This document shows, piece by piece, positions 15,678 through 24,968 of a DNA stretch of 64,000 bases (positions are counted from its first letter, which is position 1; every line of letters begins with the position of its first letter). Under the pieces are notes generated by a model. The model ran no database searches and had not been told where the DNA came from. It worked only from the letters and a program-made list of their open reading frames with translations. Both the position numbers and the translations under genes were made by a program. This DNA comes from Streptomyces umbrinus (GTDB lineage: Bacteria > Actinomycetota > Actinomycetes > Streptomycetales > Streptomycetaceae). Location: the NCBI RefSeq assembly GCF_030817415.1, contig NZ_JAUSZI010000002.1, positions 5,766,001 to 5,830,000 of the forward strand. The letters are read 5' to 3'.

Positions 15678-15905
15678 GTGAAGCTCAGCAAGGAAATCGA
15701 GTGCACGGTCGACCTGACGATCACCGACGCCGTCGAGTCGCACGTGAGGGACCTCATTCATAGCGCTGCCGCGGAGCACCAGGTCGACGTCAAGTACCTG
15801 CCGATCAACAACTACCGGATCACGGTGAACTTTGGAGACGACCTGGATGGCGCCCAGGCTCTCGTTTCCAGGGCGGATCGGCTCGCCGACGACGACAGCG
15901 ACTGA
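15678..15905 (+). CDS. Hypothetical 75-residue protein
   Basis: Starts MKLSKEIECTVDLTITDAVE and ends in an acidic tail (ADDDSD). The predicted alternation of helix and strand suggests a small folded domain. GGAGGTCTC precedes the start. No family recognised. Confidence 0.6.
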   Translation: MKLSKEIECTVDLTITDAVESHVRDLIHSAAAEHQVDVKYLPINNYRITVNFGDDLDGAQALVSRADRLADDDSD

Positions 15906-15973
15906 GGCTGATCATCTGCGCTTCGGTTGAGCTTCGACTGAGCTAACGACCTCCAAGCCCCCAAACACACCGA

Positions 15974-16006
15974 AGGCCCAGGTCAGATTCCCTCTGACCT
16001 GGGCCT
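15974..16006 (-). terminator. Terminator of tRNA-Lys
   Basis: Perfect 14-bp stem AGGCCCAGGTCAGA/TCTGACCTGGGCCT with a 5-base loop, immediately 3' of the tRNA on the minus strand. Confidence 0.8.
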
Positions 16007-16012
16007 CGTCGG

Positions 16013-16085
16013 TAGACCCTGTGGGACTCGAACCCACAACCAATGGATTAAAAGTCCACTGCTCTGCCAATTGAGCTAAGGGTCC
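16013..16085 (-). tRNA. tRNA-Lys (TTT)
   Basis: A 73-base cloverleaf with anticodon TTT, a standard T-loop (GTTCGAGTCCC) and discriminator A. It borders the accessory patch to its left, a common insertion site for integrative elements, but I found no duplicated 3' end there. Confidence 0.93.
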
Positions 16086-16285
16086 GTGCGCCGGACCACG
16101 CCGACACACGCACCGACCCGTGGTCGATGCAGGAACGAGCATAGCCGGACGTGGCCGAGACTCCGATCGGGTATCGGTGACCCGGCCACGCCGAAAGGGT
16201 TGCGCGGGTGCCGCGCGAGGTGCGGAGCGGGGTGCGGCGCAAAGGTGTGGAGCGGGGCAGCGCAGGGGCCGCCCGGGCGTACGGC

Positions 16286-17821
16286 CTACGGATCAACCGG
16301 ATCCGGCGCCCCCGCCCGAGCCGCCTCCCGAGCATGGGTGCGTTCGTGGTCCGGGTTGAGGAACCAGTGGCGGGCCGAGGCGAACCACCAGGCCGCGGCG
16401 AAGCCGAGGACGGCCAGGACCGCGAGGGGGGCGTAGTTGAAGGTCTCCCAGGTGACCGGGGAGACCTGCGGCAGCATGAAGAGGATCGTGATCACGCCCA
16501 CCCACGCGACCGCCACCACGCCTATCGGGCGCGACCAACGGCCAAGGTGCCACGGGCCGCGGTCGAAGGCCTCGCCCTTGCGCAGGCGGAGCAGGGTCGG
16601 GATGACGTACGCGATGTAGAGGCCGATCACGGCGATGGACGTCACGGCCGCGTACGCGGTCACGTTGATCAGGTAGGGCAGGCCGAGCACCAGCGCGCCC
16701 AGCGCCGCGAGCCACACCGCCGCGACGGGCGTGCGTGTGCGCGGGTTCACCGTGTGCCAGAGGTGCGAGTACGGCAGGGCCCCGTCGCGCGAGAAGGCGT
16801 AGATCATGCGGGAGTTGGCGGTCACGGACGCCATGCCGCAGAACAACTGGGCGCCGATCACCACCAGCAGGAGCAGCTTGCCCGCCGTCGCGCCGAGCGC
16901 GTCCAGGAGGATCTGGGCGGGCGGCACCCCGGTCGGCGAGCCGAGGGCACCGTCGTACGACTGGATCGCGAAGGTGAAGCCCAGGAGCAGGACGAAGCCC
17001 GCTATCCATGATGTCCAGATCGATTGGACTATGCCCTTCGGGCCCGCCGTCGACGCGTCGTGCGTCTCCTCCGTCATGTGCGCGGAGGCGTCGTAGCCGG
17101 TGAAGGTGTACTGCGCCATCAGGAGGCCTAGCAGCACGACGTAGAAACTGCTGCCCCAGCCCGTGTTGTTCACGAACTCCGTGAACACGAAGGACGCCGA
17201 CTGATGGTGGTCCGGCGCGAACGTCAGCGCGCCCACGATGACCGCCACGCCCACCACGTGCCACCACACGCTGACGCTGTTGAGCAGGCCGACTATGCGT
17301 ACGCCGAAGGTGTTCAACAGGCCGTGCAGGACCAGGATTGCGGCGAAGAGCAGGATCGTACGGCCCGGTGTGACCTCGAAGTCGAACTGCAGGTTCAGAT
17401 ACGCGCCCAGGAACGAGGCCGCGCCGAAGTCGATGCCCGCCGTCACCGCGACCTGGCCGAGGACGTTGAACCAGCCCGTGAACCACGCCCAGGCCGCCGC
17501 CGTACGCGGCGGGGCGAGGCGGTGGGCCCAGAAGTAGAGGCCGGCGGAGGTCGGGTACGCCGAACAGATCTCGGCCATCGCCAGTCCGACGAACAGGGTC
17601 ATCAGGCCGACCGCGACCCAGCCCCAGGTGATCACGGCGGGCCCGCCGGTGTTCATGCCGAACAGGTAGAGCGTCAGGCACCCGGAGAGCACCGAGATGA
17701 TCGTGAAGGAGACCGCGTAGTTGGAGAACGCCGACATGCGGCGGGCGAGGACCTGCGTGTAGCCGAGCTGCGCGAGACGTTCCTCGTCCGACAGCCCACT
17801 TGCCTTGGCGTCATCTGTCAT
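16286..17821 (-). CDS. APC-superfamily amino acid permease
   Basis: A 511-residue transporter with about 12 transmembrane segments. Signature stretches are AEICSAYPTSAGLYFWAHRL near segment 3 and GYDASAHMTEET in the middle, both typical of the amino acid/choline (ACT, GABA permease-like) branch. The hydrophilic N-terminus contains the common SDEERLAQLGYTQVLARRMS. The ATG at 17821 has GGGGGCA upstream; an in-frame extension to 17899 lacks a ribosome binding site. Substrate unknown. Confidence 0.9.
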   Translation of the reverse strand: MTDDAKASGLSDEERLAQLGYTQVLARRMSAFSNYAVSFTIISVLSGCLTLYLFGMNTGGPAVITWGWVAVGLMTLFVGLAMAEICSAYPTSAGLYFWAHRLAPPRTAAAWAWFTGWFNVLGQVAVTAGIDFGAASFLGAYLNLQFDFEVTPGRTILLFAAILVLHGLLNTFGVRIVGLLNSVSVWWHVVGVAVIVGALTFAPDHHQSASFVFTEFVNNTGWGSSFYVVLLGLLMAQYTFTGYDASAHMTEETHDASTAGPKGIVQSIWTSWIAGFVLLLGFTFAIQSYDGALGSPTGVPPAQILLDALGATAGKLLLLVVIGAQLFCGMASVTANSRMIYAFSRDGALPYSHLWHTVNPRTRTPVAAVWLAALGALVLGLPYLINVTAYAAVTSIAVIGLYIAYVIPTLLRLRKGEAFDRGPWHLGRWSRPIGVVAVAWVGVITILFMLPQVSPVTWETFNYAPLAVLAVLGFAAAWWFASARHWFLNPDHERTHAREAARAGAPDPVDP

Positions 17822-17921
17822 GCCCCCAGCAATTCCCCTGCCGGGGGTACGACATGCGCCAGGCGATTGGCCAAAAATTGACGTGCCGTACACGCACATC
17901 GCCGCCCGTGCCCAGGCACGC

Positions 17922-17959
17922 GAAGGGGCCCGGACGACCGAGGTCGTCCGGGCCCCTTC
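17922..17959 (-). terminator. Terminator downstream of the DEAD-box gene
   Basis: Perfect 18-bp stem starting GAAGGGGCCCGGACGACC with a 2-base centre. It lies just after the helicase stop codon on the minus strand and would separate it from the permease gene. Confidence 0.85.
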
Positions 17960-17989
17960 AGTTGTTCAGCAGTCGCCGCTCAGGCGACG

Positions 17990-20188
17990 TCAGCCGTTGC
18001 GCTTCCAGCGCGGCTTGTCGTCACGGCGTCCGAAGGACGGGCCCGAGCCGGAACCGGCGCCGCGGTGGTCGTCACGACGGCCGTAGGGGCGGTCGTGGCC
18101 GCCGGAGCGGAAGCCGCCGCCCGAAGGGCGGTCGCCCTGCCGGTCGCGGTTGAACGGGCGGTCGCTGCCCCTGTGACCGGCGGGACGGTCGTCGCGGCGG
18201 AAGCCACCACGGTCGCCGCGCTCGCCACCGGCGGGACGGTCGTCACGACGGTCACGGTTGAAGCCACCCGAGGGACGGTCGTCCCGACGGAAACCACCAC
18301 GGTCGCCGCCACGGTCACCACCGCGGTCGTCACGACGGTCACGGTTGAAGCCACCCGACGGGCGGTCGTCACGGCGGAAGCCGCCACGGTCGCCACCGGA
18401 GGGACGCTCGTCACGACGGTCACGGTTGAAACCGCCCGAGGGACGGTCGTCCCGACGGAACCCACCACGGTCACCACCGCGGTCGTCACGACGGTCATCG
18501 CGACGGAAACCACCCGACGGACGGTCGTCGCGACGGAAACCACCGCGGTCGCCGCCACGGTCGCCACCGCGGTCACGGTTGAAACCGCCCGACGGGCGGT
18601 CGTCACGACGGTCACGGCGCTCGTAGTTGCCGCGCTCGTCACGACGCTGACGCGGCTGCTCCTCGCGAGCGGCAGCGGCGGCTTCCTCGGCCACCGCCTG
18701 CTCGGCGACGGCCGCGGCGGCGGCCTCGACCACGGCAGCGGCCTCGGCGAGCGCGGCCTCCGGGTCCTCGCCACGCTCACGCGCGGCACGGGCGATCAGC
18801 CGGTCCGACTCCTCGCGCAGCTCGACGGCACGACGCTGCGCGCGCTCCAGCTGCTTGGTGAGGTCGGTGACCTCGCGCTCGGCCTGCTGCGCGGCGTTGC
18901 CCGCGGACTCGGCCTGGACCTCGGTCATCGACCGGGCACCGGTGATGTCCGCGACCTCGGGGTCGAAGCTCGTACCGCCCTGGATGATGTGGCGCGAGGC
19001 GTCGACGCCCGCGTCCTCCATCAGCCGGAAGATCTGGCGGCGCTGGTGCGGCAGGGAGAGCGAGACGACCGTGCCGGAACGGCCCGCGCGGGCCGTACGG
19101 CCGGAGCGGTGCAGGTAGTCCTTGTGGTCGCCGGCCGGGTCCACGTTCAGGACCAGGTCGATGCCGTCGACGTGGATGCCGCGGGCGGCGACGTCGGTCG
19201 CGACGAGCGCGTTGACGTAGCCCTTCTTGAAGTCCTCGAGGACGCGGGTACGGGCACCCTGCGTCATACCGCCGTGCAGCGCGTCGGCCTTCACACCGGA
19301 GTCGCAGAGCTGCTCGGCGATACGGTCGGCGCCCAGCTGCGTACGGACGAAGATGATCGTGCGGCCCTTGCGGGAGGCGATCGCGGCGGTGACCGGCGCC
19401 TTGTCCTTGGGCTTCACGATGAGGATGTGGTGGGACATCGTCGTGACGTTGCCCTGGGCGCTGTCGACCTCGTGCGTGACCGGGTTGGTCAGGTAGCGCT
19501 TGACCAGCGTGGAGATCTCGTTCTCCATCGTGGCCGAGAACAGCATGCGCTGGCCGCCGCCGGGGATCTGGTCGAGCAGCTCGGTGACCTCGGGCAGGAA
19601 GCCCAGGTCGGACATCTGGTCGGCCTCGTCGAGGACCGCGACCTGGACGTTCTCCAGGGAGCAGGCGCCGCGGTTGATGATGTCGCGCAGCCGGCCCGGG
19701 GTGGCGACGAGGACGTCGACACCGCGCTCCAGGGCGTAGATCTGGTTGCCCATCGACGTACCGCCGCAGACGACCTTCATCTTCAGGCCGAGCACGTCGC
19801 CGTACGGCTGGAGGGCGTCCGCGACCTGCATCGCGAGCTCACGCGTCGGCGTGAGGATGATGCCGCGGGGCTTCTTCTTCTCGGTGTGGCCGCCGGAGAG
19901 CTGCGTGAGCATCGGCAGACCGAAGGAGAGGGTCTTGCCGGAGCCGGTGCGGCCGCGGCCGAGGATGTCCTTGCCGGCCAGGGCGTCCGGGATGGTCGCG
20001 GCCTGGATCGGGAAGGGGGAGGTCACGCCGTTCTGCGCGAGCTTGCGCACGACGCCCTCGGGCAGACCCAGGTCGCTGAAGGTGACCTCGGGAACCTCGG
20101 GGGCCGCAGGCGCGGCAGTCTCGTCGGCAGCGTCCCCGATGTTCTCGTTCTCGGGCACGACGACGTGATCAGTACTGGAAATGGACAT
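17990..20188 (-). CDS. DEAD-box ATP-dependent RNA helicase with Arg/Gly-rich tail
   Basis: A 732-residue RNA helicase. Core motifs appear in order: Q motif (FPIQAATIP), GRTGSGKT (Walker A), PTRELAMQ, DEADQMSDLG (motif II), SAT, and HRSGRTARAG (motif VI), within about residues 35-390. A charged coiled-coil region follows (about 440-520). The tail of about 200 residues is disordered and made of repeats such as GDRGGFRRDDRPSGGFNRD. This architecture resembles CsdA/RhlE-type cold-shock or ribosome-assembly helicases; the RG-rich tail should bind RNA and may promote condensates. Start ATG at 20188. Confidence 0.93.
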   Translation of the reverse strand: MSISSTDHVVVPENENIGDAADETAAPAAPEVPEVTFSDLGLPEGVVRKLAQNGVTSPFPIQAATIPDALAGKDILGRGRTGSGKTLSFGLPMLTQLSGGHTEKKKPRGIILTPTRELAMQVADALQPYGDVLGLKMKVVCGGTSMGNQIYALERGVDVLVATPGRLRDIINRGACSLENVQVAVLDEADQMSDLGFLPEVTELLDQIPGGGQRMLFSATMENEISTLVKRYLTNPVTHEVDSAQGNVTTMSHHILIVKPKDKAPVTAAIASRKGRTIIFVRTQLGADRIAEQLCDSGVKADALHGGMTQGARTRVLEDFKKGYVNALVATDVAARGIHVDGIDLVLNVDPAGDHKDYLHRSGRTARAGRSGTVVSLSLPHQRRQIFRLMEDAGVDASRHIIQGGTSFDPEVADITGARSMTEVQAESAGNAAQQAEREVTDLTKQLERAQRRAVELREESDRLIARAARERGEDPEAALAEAAAVVEAAAAAVAEQAVAEEAAAAAREEQPRQRRDERGNYERRDRRDDRPSGGFNRDRGGDRGGDRGGFRRDDRPSGGFRRDDRRDDRGGDRGGFRRDDRPSGGFNRDRRDERPSGGDRGGFRRDDRPSGGFNRDRRDDRGGDRGGDRGGFRRDDRPSGGFNRDRRDDRPAGGERGDRGGFRRDDRPAGHRGSDRPFNRDRQGDRPSGGGFRSGGHDRPYGRRDDHRGAGSGSGPSFGRRDDKPRWKRNG
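18150..18640. repeat. In-frame repeats encoding the helicase tail
   Basis: Imperfect units of about 24-48 bases with the core GGTCGTC(A/C)CGACGG and GGTTGAA encode the FRRDDRPSGG / FNRDRRD modules. These are coding repeats, prone to length variation. Confidence 0.8.
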
Positions 20189-20470
20189 GCGAATGCGAAA
20201 CCTTCCGGAGTCTCGTACGGCACGCGCCCGTCAACTCCGTGATTTCGCAAACGACCGCCTCAATGCGGTCAGCCACGGCAAGGGAGAGTACGCGCCACAC
20301 GGCGCGCTCTAACTGGCGCCGGGCAATGGGATCAAACGATCTACCACCATACGCACCCCCCACCCGGTAAGGCAAACCGGCTCCGAGAGGCTCTGGTCAC
20401 ACGGCCCCCGGGCCCTCTCGCCGAACCCGGGCGCACCCGCTGTGACCAGGCCCGTTGCGGCCAGGCCCGT
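20189..20470. other. Intergenic region upstream of the DEAD-box gene
   Basis: This gap should hold the promoter and leader of the helicase on the minus strand. I see no gene. Cold-shock-like leaders are possible, but nothing in the sequence proves it. Confidence 0.4.
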
Positions 20471-21001
20471 TCAGGCCTCGACACCGGCCTGGGGTGCCGG
20501 TTCCCGCCGCTCCACGAGCTGCGGCTCGGGCTCGGGGTGCGCCGAGGACGACGGCTCGGCGGTGGTCGGGTCCGGCGACGGAGGCGGCGGCTCCTCCTTG
20601 GTGGGCGTCGGCTTGGGGGCCGGCCGCGTCGGCGTGGGCTGGGCCTTCGTCGGTGAGGGCGCCCCCGGCTTGGGCTTCTTCCCGTCCTTGCCGTCCTTGC
20701 CGTCCTTGCCCTGCTTGGGCGGAGCGGCCGTCCCGCTCTCCCCCGCGGACGGTGACGCCGACCCGGACGCCGACTCGTGGGGCTTCACCGGACCGTGTTT
20801 TCCGTCACCCGTCCCGCGGTAGCCGGGGCCTCCGCCGCTCACCGCGGACCCGCCGTCGGGCGCCTCACCGCCCCGCTGCCCGGCCGAGTGCGAGGGCTTC
20901 GCGTGGTCGCCCCCGTCGTCACCGACGCTCATGCAGCCGGCGGACGCGGCGACGGCCAGGGCGGCGGCGGCCAGACGGACGGGTACGTACTTGGCGCGCA
21001 C
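20471..21001 (-). CDS. Secreted Pro/Ser/Lys-rich putative lipoprotein
   Basis: A 176-residue protein. The signal peptide VRAKYVPVRLAAAALAVAAS ends near a Cys (SAGC, residue 23), a weak lipobox. The mature part is low complexity: Gly/Ser-rich, then GKDGKDGKDGKK, then Pro/Thr/Lys repeats. GTG at 21001 has GGAGGTGG upstream and is preferred over an earlier start. It is probably a surface spacer-like protein; no enzymatic domain is visible. Confidence 0.65.
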   Translation of the reverse strand: MRAKYVPVRLAAAALAVAASAGCMSVGDDGGDHAKPSHSAGQRGGEAPDGGSAVSGGGPGYRGTGDGKHGPVKPHESASGSASPSAGESGTAAPPKQGKDGKDGKDGKKPKPGAPSPTKAQPTPTRPAPKPTPTKEEPPPPSPDPTTAEPSSSAHPEPEPQLVERREPAPQAGVEA

Positions 21002-21220
21002 GGGCAGCCACCTCCGGGCGGTGTGAGGAGTCCCCCTGCCCAACTCCCGCCGCCCGCAAGAAGACACGCGAACGCCGGAGAGACACGGGAGAACCGCCCG
21101 CAGGGCACGAGAGATATGTCACCCGCGCATCGTCAGCCATGTCCGAGAGGCGCGGCCGCGCTTCGAGAGGCTGCGGCCGCACGTCGTCACCCGTACCCGA
21201 AAAGGTACGGCCTCACGTCC

Positions 21221-21571
21221 TCACCCGTACCCGAGCGCGTGCAGCCGCGCGTCGTCGATGCCGAAGTGGTGGGCGATCTCGTGGACCACGGTCACCTCGG
21301 TCTCGGCCACCACCTCCTCCCGCGTCGCGCACATCCGCAGCGTGGGCCCCCGGTAGATCGTGATCCGGTCGGGCAGCACTCCCGCGTACCATTCGCCGCG
21401 ATCGGTCAGCGGAGTCCCCTCGTAGAGCCCGAGCAGCTCGGGGTCGTCGGCGGGCGGTTCGTCCTCGACGAACACCGCCACGTTGTCCATCAGCCGCGTC
21501 AGCTCCGGCGGAATCCGGTCCAGCGCCTCGGCGACCTGCTCCTCGAACTCCTCGCGCGTCATCTCCAGCAC
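21221..21571 (-). CDS. Small zincin-type metallopeptidase family protein
   Basis: A 116-residue single-domain zincin with VVHEIAHHFGIDD near the C-terminus, that is HExxH followed by the third ligand region. The N-terminal half begins VLEMTREEFEEQVAEALDRI. These proteins (formerly DUF1025) occur widely in actinobacteria, and no substrate is known. GTG at 21571 is preferred; ATG at 21562 overlaps the only purine-rich stretch. Divergent from the phosphoesterase gene. Confidence 0.85.
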   Translation of the reverse strand: MLEMTREEFEEQVAEALDRIPPELTRLMDNVAVFVEDEPPADDPELLGLYEGTPLTDRGEWYAGVLPDRITIYRGPTLRMCATREEVVAETEVTVVHEIAHHFGIDDARLHALGYG

Positions 21572-21697
21572 AGGGCCATTGTCCGGCACCGACGCGCGGA
21601 CGCCATGGGACGCGGCGTACGAGAACACACCCCGGGGCACGCCCGACAGCGGGAGCCGCGCCGCATATCCGCCCCCACCTCTGGGCATACGGGACCA

Positions 21698-23275
21698 ATG
21701 GCCCGCGTCCCCGCTGCCGCCACCGCTCTGCACCGTGTACGAAGGGCTCCCCGCGCCCTCGTACGCCGCTTCCGCGCACGCCGCCGCACACACCCCGTCG
21801 CCCCCGTCGTCGAACTCGTCCCCCAACCGCACCCCTGGGTCCGAGCCCTGGGCCTCGTCACCGTGGTCCTGTTCGGCGCGTGGCTGGGCCTGCTGATCGT
21901 CGGGAACGTCCGGGCGCCGGTGGGCCCCATGGACACCACGATGACGCTGCGCCCCTCCCTCACGGGCGGCACGAAGATCAACGTCTCGCCGCTCGGCGCC
22001 CTGGAACTGCGCAGCCACACGGCACCGCTCCGCCTCGACGTGGACGTCGACCAGCTCGACCCCGTCCGCTCCCAGGCCCTCGTCGACCACCCCGAACGCC
22101 TCTCCGGCCTCCAGGACGAGGTGGCCCAGGACGTCGGCGACGGCACCCTCGACCTGGCCGTACGGTCCGTCGTCGCCGTCGTCTCCGGCGCGACCGCCCT
22201 CGGCCTCGCGGTCTACCGCCGCCCACGCCGGGCCCTGGCGGCCGGCGGCCTGGCCCTGACCCTGCTGGCGGCCTCGGGAGCGACGGCCTTCGCGACCTGG
22301 AACCCCAACTCGGTCCTGGAACCGAAGTTCTCCGGCCTGCTCTCCTCCGCCCCCTCGGTGGTCGGCAACGCCCGCAGCATCGTCAGCGAATTCGACGTCT
22401 ACCAGAAGGAGTTGGCCCGCCTGGTGACGAACGTGACGAAGCTGTACGACGTCACGTCCACGCTCCCCGCCTACGCGCCCGACCCCTCCACCATCCGCGT
22501 CCTGCACGTCTCCGACATCCATCTCAACCCGGCGAGCTGGAAGATCATCGCCTCGCTGGTGGAGCAGTACAAGATCGACGTGATCGTCGACTCCGGCGAC
22601 ACCATGGACCACGGCACGGCGGCGGAGAACGGCTTCCTGGACCCGGCGTCCGACCTCGGCGCTCCGTACGTCTGGGTGCGCGGCAACCACGACGGCCGGG
22701 TCACCCAGAACTATCTGGAGCGCATGAAGAACGTGCACGTGCTCGACGACGGCCGGGCCGTCTCGGTGGCGGGCCTGCGCTTCGCGGGCGTCGGCGACCC
22801 GCAGTTCACCCCCGACCGCACGGCCAAGCTGGGCGGCGACCAGTCCGAGGTGCTCGCGGGCGCCCGCCTCGCCTCCTCCCTCCGCGACCAGGAGGCGGCC
22901 GGCACCCCGGTCGACATCGCCGTCGCGCACAACCCGACGGCCGCACGCCAGACGGACGGCGACGTGCCCCTGGTCCTGGCCGGCCACCTCCACCACCAGG
23001 AGATGGAGATCCTGAAGTACGGCACCCGGCTGCGTATCGAGGGCTCCACGGGCGGCGGCGGTCTGCGCGCGCTGGAGGGCGAGGACCCCGCACCGATCGA
23101 GACGTCGATCCTCTACCTCGACCGCGACACCCGCCGCCTCCAGGCCTGGGACGAGATCAAACTCGGCGGCCTGGGCCTCACCACGGCCGAGGTCAGCCGT
23201 CACCTCCCCAAGGAGAACCAGCCGGGCGCCGTCACCACCCCGGCCACCCCGACCCCTTCCGCACCCACCCCGTAA
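21698..23275 (+). CDS. Membrane-anchored metallophosphoesterase
   Basis: A 525-residue protein. An Arg-rich N-terminus and three hydrophobic segments (about residues 47-69, 148-163 and 172-192) precede a calcineurin-like phosphoesterase domain (about 266-470). The metal-binding motifs are all present: VSDIHLNP, SGDTMDHG, RGNHDG and AGHLHHQE. The tail is Pro/Thr-rich. Substrate unknown; relatives act on phosphoesters or lipids at the cell surface. Confidence 0.88.
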   Translation: MARVPAAATALHRVRRAPRALVRRFRARRRTHPVAPVVELVPQPHPWVRALGLVTVVLFGAWLGLLIVGNVRAPVGPMDTTMTLRPSLTGGTKINVSPLGALELRSHTAPLRLDVDVDQLDPVRSQALVDHPERLSGLQDEVAQDVGDGTLDLAVRSVVAVVSGATALGLAVYRRPRRALAAGGLALTLLAASGATAFATWNPNSVLEPKFSGLLSSAPSVVGNARSIVSEFDVYQKELARLVTNVTKLYDVTSTLPAYAPDPSTIRVLHVSDIHLNPASWKIIASLVEQYKIDVIVDSGDTMDHGTAAENGFLDPASDLGAPYVWVRGNHDGRVTQNYLERMKNVHVLDDGRAVSVAGLRFAGVGDPQFTPDRTAKLGGDQSEVLAGARLASSLRDQEAAGTPVDIAVAHNPTAARQTDGDVPLVLAGHLHHQEMEILKYGTRLRIEGSTGGGGLRALEGEDPAPIETSILYLDRDTRRLQAWDEIKLGGLGLTTAEVSRHLPKENQPGAVTTPATPTPSAPTP

Positions 23276-23355
23276 ACCGTTTTGGCGATCCCTCCCGACA
23301 TCCCATATGCTTCTCACGTCCCCGACGCGCTGCAAGGCGCCCAGGCGGGCCGATA

Positions 23356-23428
23356 GCCCTCATCGTCTAGCGGCCTAGGACGCCGCCCTTTCAAGGCGGT
23401 AGCACGGGTTCGAATCCCGTTGGGGGCA
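23356..23428 (+). tRNA. tRNA-Glu (TTC)
   Basis: Cloverleaf with anticodon TTC and acceptor GCCCTCA/TGGGGGC; CCA is encoded at 23429-23431. A copy of its 3' end appears at 25252-25269, beyond the MFS gene. Confidence 0.93.
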
Positions 23429-23445
23429 CCAGCTACTTATATGAG

Positions 23446-23475
23446 TCGCAGGTCAGAGTCTTCTCTGGCCTGCGA
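23446..23475 (+). terminator. Terminator of tRNA-Glu
   Basis: Stem TCGCAGG(T)CAGAG/CTCTG(G)CCTGCGA with loop TCTT, followed by the T-rich tail TTTGTTTTT, a classical intrinsic terminator. Confidence 0.85.
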
Positions 23476-23672
23476 TTTGTTTTTCCCGGCTTCAGCCCAC
23501 CGGTTCGGCCCACTGCTTCGGACCGCTGGTTCGGCCCGCTGGTTCGGCCCACGACCTGTCCGGGAACCGACCCTCCGCTCCGAGGCGTACTGGTTGCGCC
23601 GTGCGGCCTTTGCTAGAAGAGAGCGAACAGAGCTGCGGCAGAGGCGTCGGCGCGCGATGAGGAGGGCCCGGC

Positions 23673-24968
23673 TTGGCGGTCCGGGGGGCACCGGCCGTCG
23701 GTACGGACGTCACCGCACGGGACGCCGGCCGCCGGGACTTCCGCCGGATGTGGGCGGGCCAGAGCATCAGCCTGGTCGGCGACCAGGTGTCCCTGTTCGC
23801 CCTGCCCAGCCTGGCCATTCTGGTGCTGGACGCCACCGGGCCCCAGGTCGGCGTGCTGCACGCGATGGCGACGATCGCCTTTCCCGCGCTCGGACTGTTC
23901 GTCGGCGCCTTCATGGATCGCGTCCGGTGCCGCCCCTTCATGATCGGCGCGGATCTGCTGCGGCTGGTCCTCTTCCTGTCCGTCGCGGTGCTGGCGCTGA
24001 CGGACGCGCTCGGGCTGTGGCACCTCTACGCCGCGGCGGCGCTGGCGAGCGTGTGCACCGTCGTCTTCGACGTCGGCTACCAGACGCATCTGCCCCGCCT
24101 GGTCAGCCGCGACTTCCTGCCGCTCGGCAACGCGCGCCTCGAAATGTCCAGCAGTGTGGCCCGCGCGGGCGGCCCCGCCATCGTCGGCGCGGTCACCCAG
24201 CTGCTCGGTCCCGCACTCGCCGTCGCGGCCAACGCGCTCAGCTTCCTCGCCTCCGCGGCCGGCCTGCTCACCATCCGCACCCCCGAGTCCGCCGTACCGG
24301 ACCCGACCGGCGCCCCCTGGCGGAAACAGATCCTGGACGGCGCGCGGTACATGTGGCGCACCCCCGTCCTGCGATGGCTCTCGGCCGCCGCCGCGCTGCG
24401 CAACTTCAGCATGGCCATGGTCGACACCATCCTGCTGCTGTTCCTCTACCGCGCCATGGACCTGTCCCCCGCACTGGCCGGCGCGGTCCTGACCGCCGGC
24501 GCCCTGGCCGCCGTACTCGGCGCCGTCGTCAGCCGTCGCCTCGTCCACCGGATGGGAGCCGGCCCCGTCCTGCTCGCCACCGCGACCGAGGGGATCGTCT
24601 GGGCCGGTGCCCCGCTGGCCCTGGCGACCGGATCGAGCGCGGTGGTCATCGCCATCGCCTTCGTCTCCGCGCTGTGGCTGCCGGTCTGGAACATCACCGT
24701 CATCACCCTGCGCCAGCTGATCACCCCGCCCCACCTCCTGGGCCGGGTGCACGCCACCGCCCGCACGATCAACCTGTGCACCATCCCCGTGGGAGCGGTG
24801 GCCGGCGGCCTCCTCGCCGGCTGGGCCTCCGACGTGTGGGGCGAGGGCACCGGGCTCGCCGCCGCCCTGGCCATCGCGGGCCTGGTCACCGTCGGCGGAC
24901 TGCCGTTCCTGCTGCGGAAGGAGATCCGTCACATGCGCAGGCTGCCCTCCGCCGAAGAGCCACCGTGA
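23673..24968 (+). CDS. MFS transporter
   Basis: A 431-residue permease with about 12 transmembrane segments. MWAGQSISLVGDQVSLFALP near the N-terminus and GAFMDRVRCRPFMIGADLLR after segment 2 are typical of the MFS_3/enterobactin-exporter-like family. It is likely a drug or metabolite exporter; the substrate is unknown. TTG at 23673 is taken as start because GAGGAGGG (23659-23666) lies 6 bases upstream and no ATG or GTG fits. It lies between tRNA-Glu and a partial copy of its 3' end, so it may have been acquired. Confidence 0.85.
   Translation: MAVRGAPAVGTDVTARDAGRRDFRRMWAGQSISLVGDQVSLFALPSLAILVLDATGPQVGVLHAMATIAFPALGLFVGAFMDRVRCRPFMIGADLLRLVLFLSVAVLALTDALGLWHLYAAAALASVCTVVFDVGYQTHLPRLVSRDFLPLGNARLEMSSSVARAGGPAIVGAVTQLLGPALAVAANALSFLASAAGLLTIRTPESAVPDPTGAPWRKQILDGARYMWRTPVLRWLSAAAALRNFSMAMVDTILLLFLYRAMDLSPALAGAVLTAGALAAVLGAVVSRRLVHRMGAGPVLLATATEGIVWAGAPLALATGSSAVVIAIAFVSALWLPVWNITVITLRQLITPPHLLGRVHATARTINLCTIPVGAVAGGLLAGWASDVWGEGTGLAAALAIAGLVTVGGLPFLLRKEIRHMRRLPSAEEPP

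Noticed and set aside
16013..16085. tRNA-Lys as attachment site of the 11-16 kb patch
   Set aside because: I found no copy of its 3' end to the left, so insertion there is not supported by sequence.
18150..18640. Regular repeats that might suggest a CRISPR array
   Set aside because: Units are in frame, encode RG-rich modules, lack unique spacers and belong to the helicase gene.
18065..20242. A 725-codon plus-strand frame opposite the DEAD-box helicase
   Set aside because: Its Val/Thr-rich repeats simply mirror the helicase's coding repeats on the other strand.
21572..23335. Long N-terminal extension of the zincin gene across the phosphoesterase gene
   Set aside because: Only the last 116 codons resemble the metallopeptidase family; the rest is antisense to a well-supported phosphoesterase.
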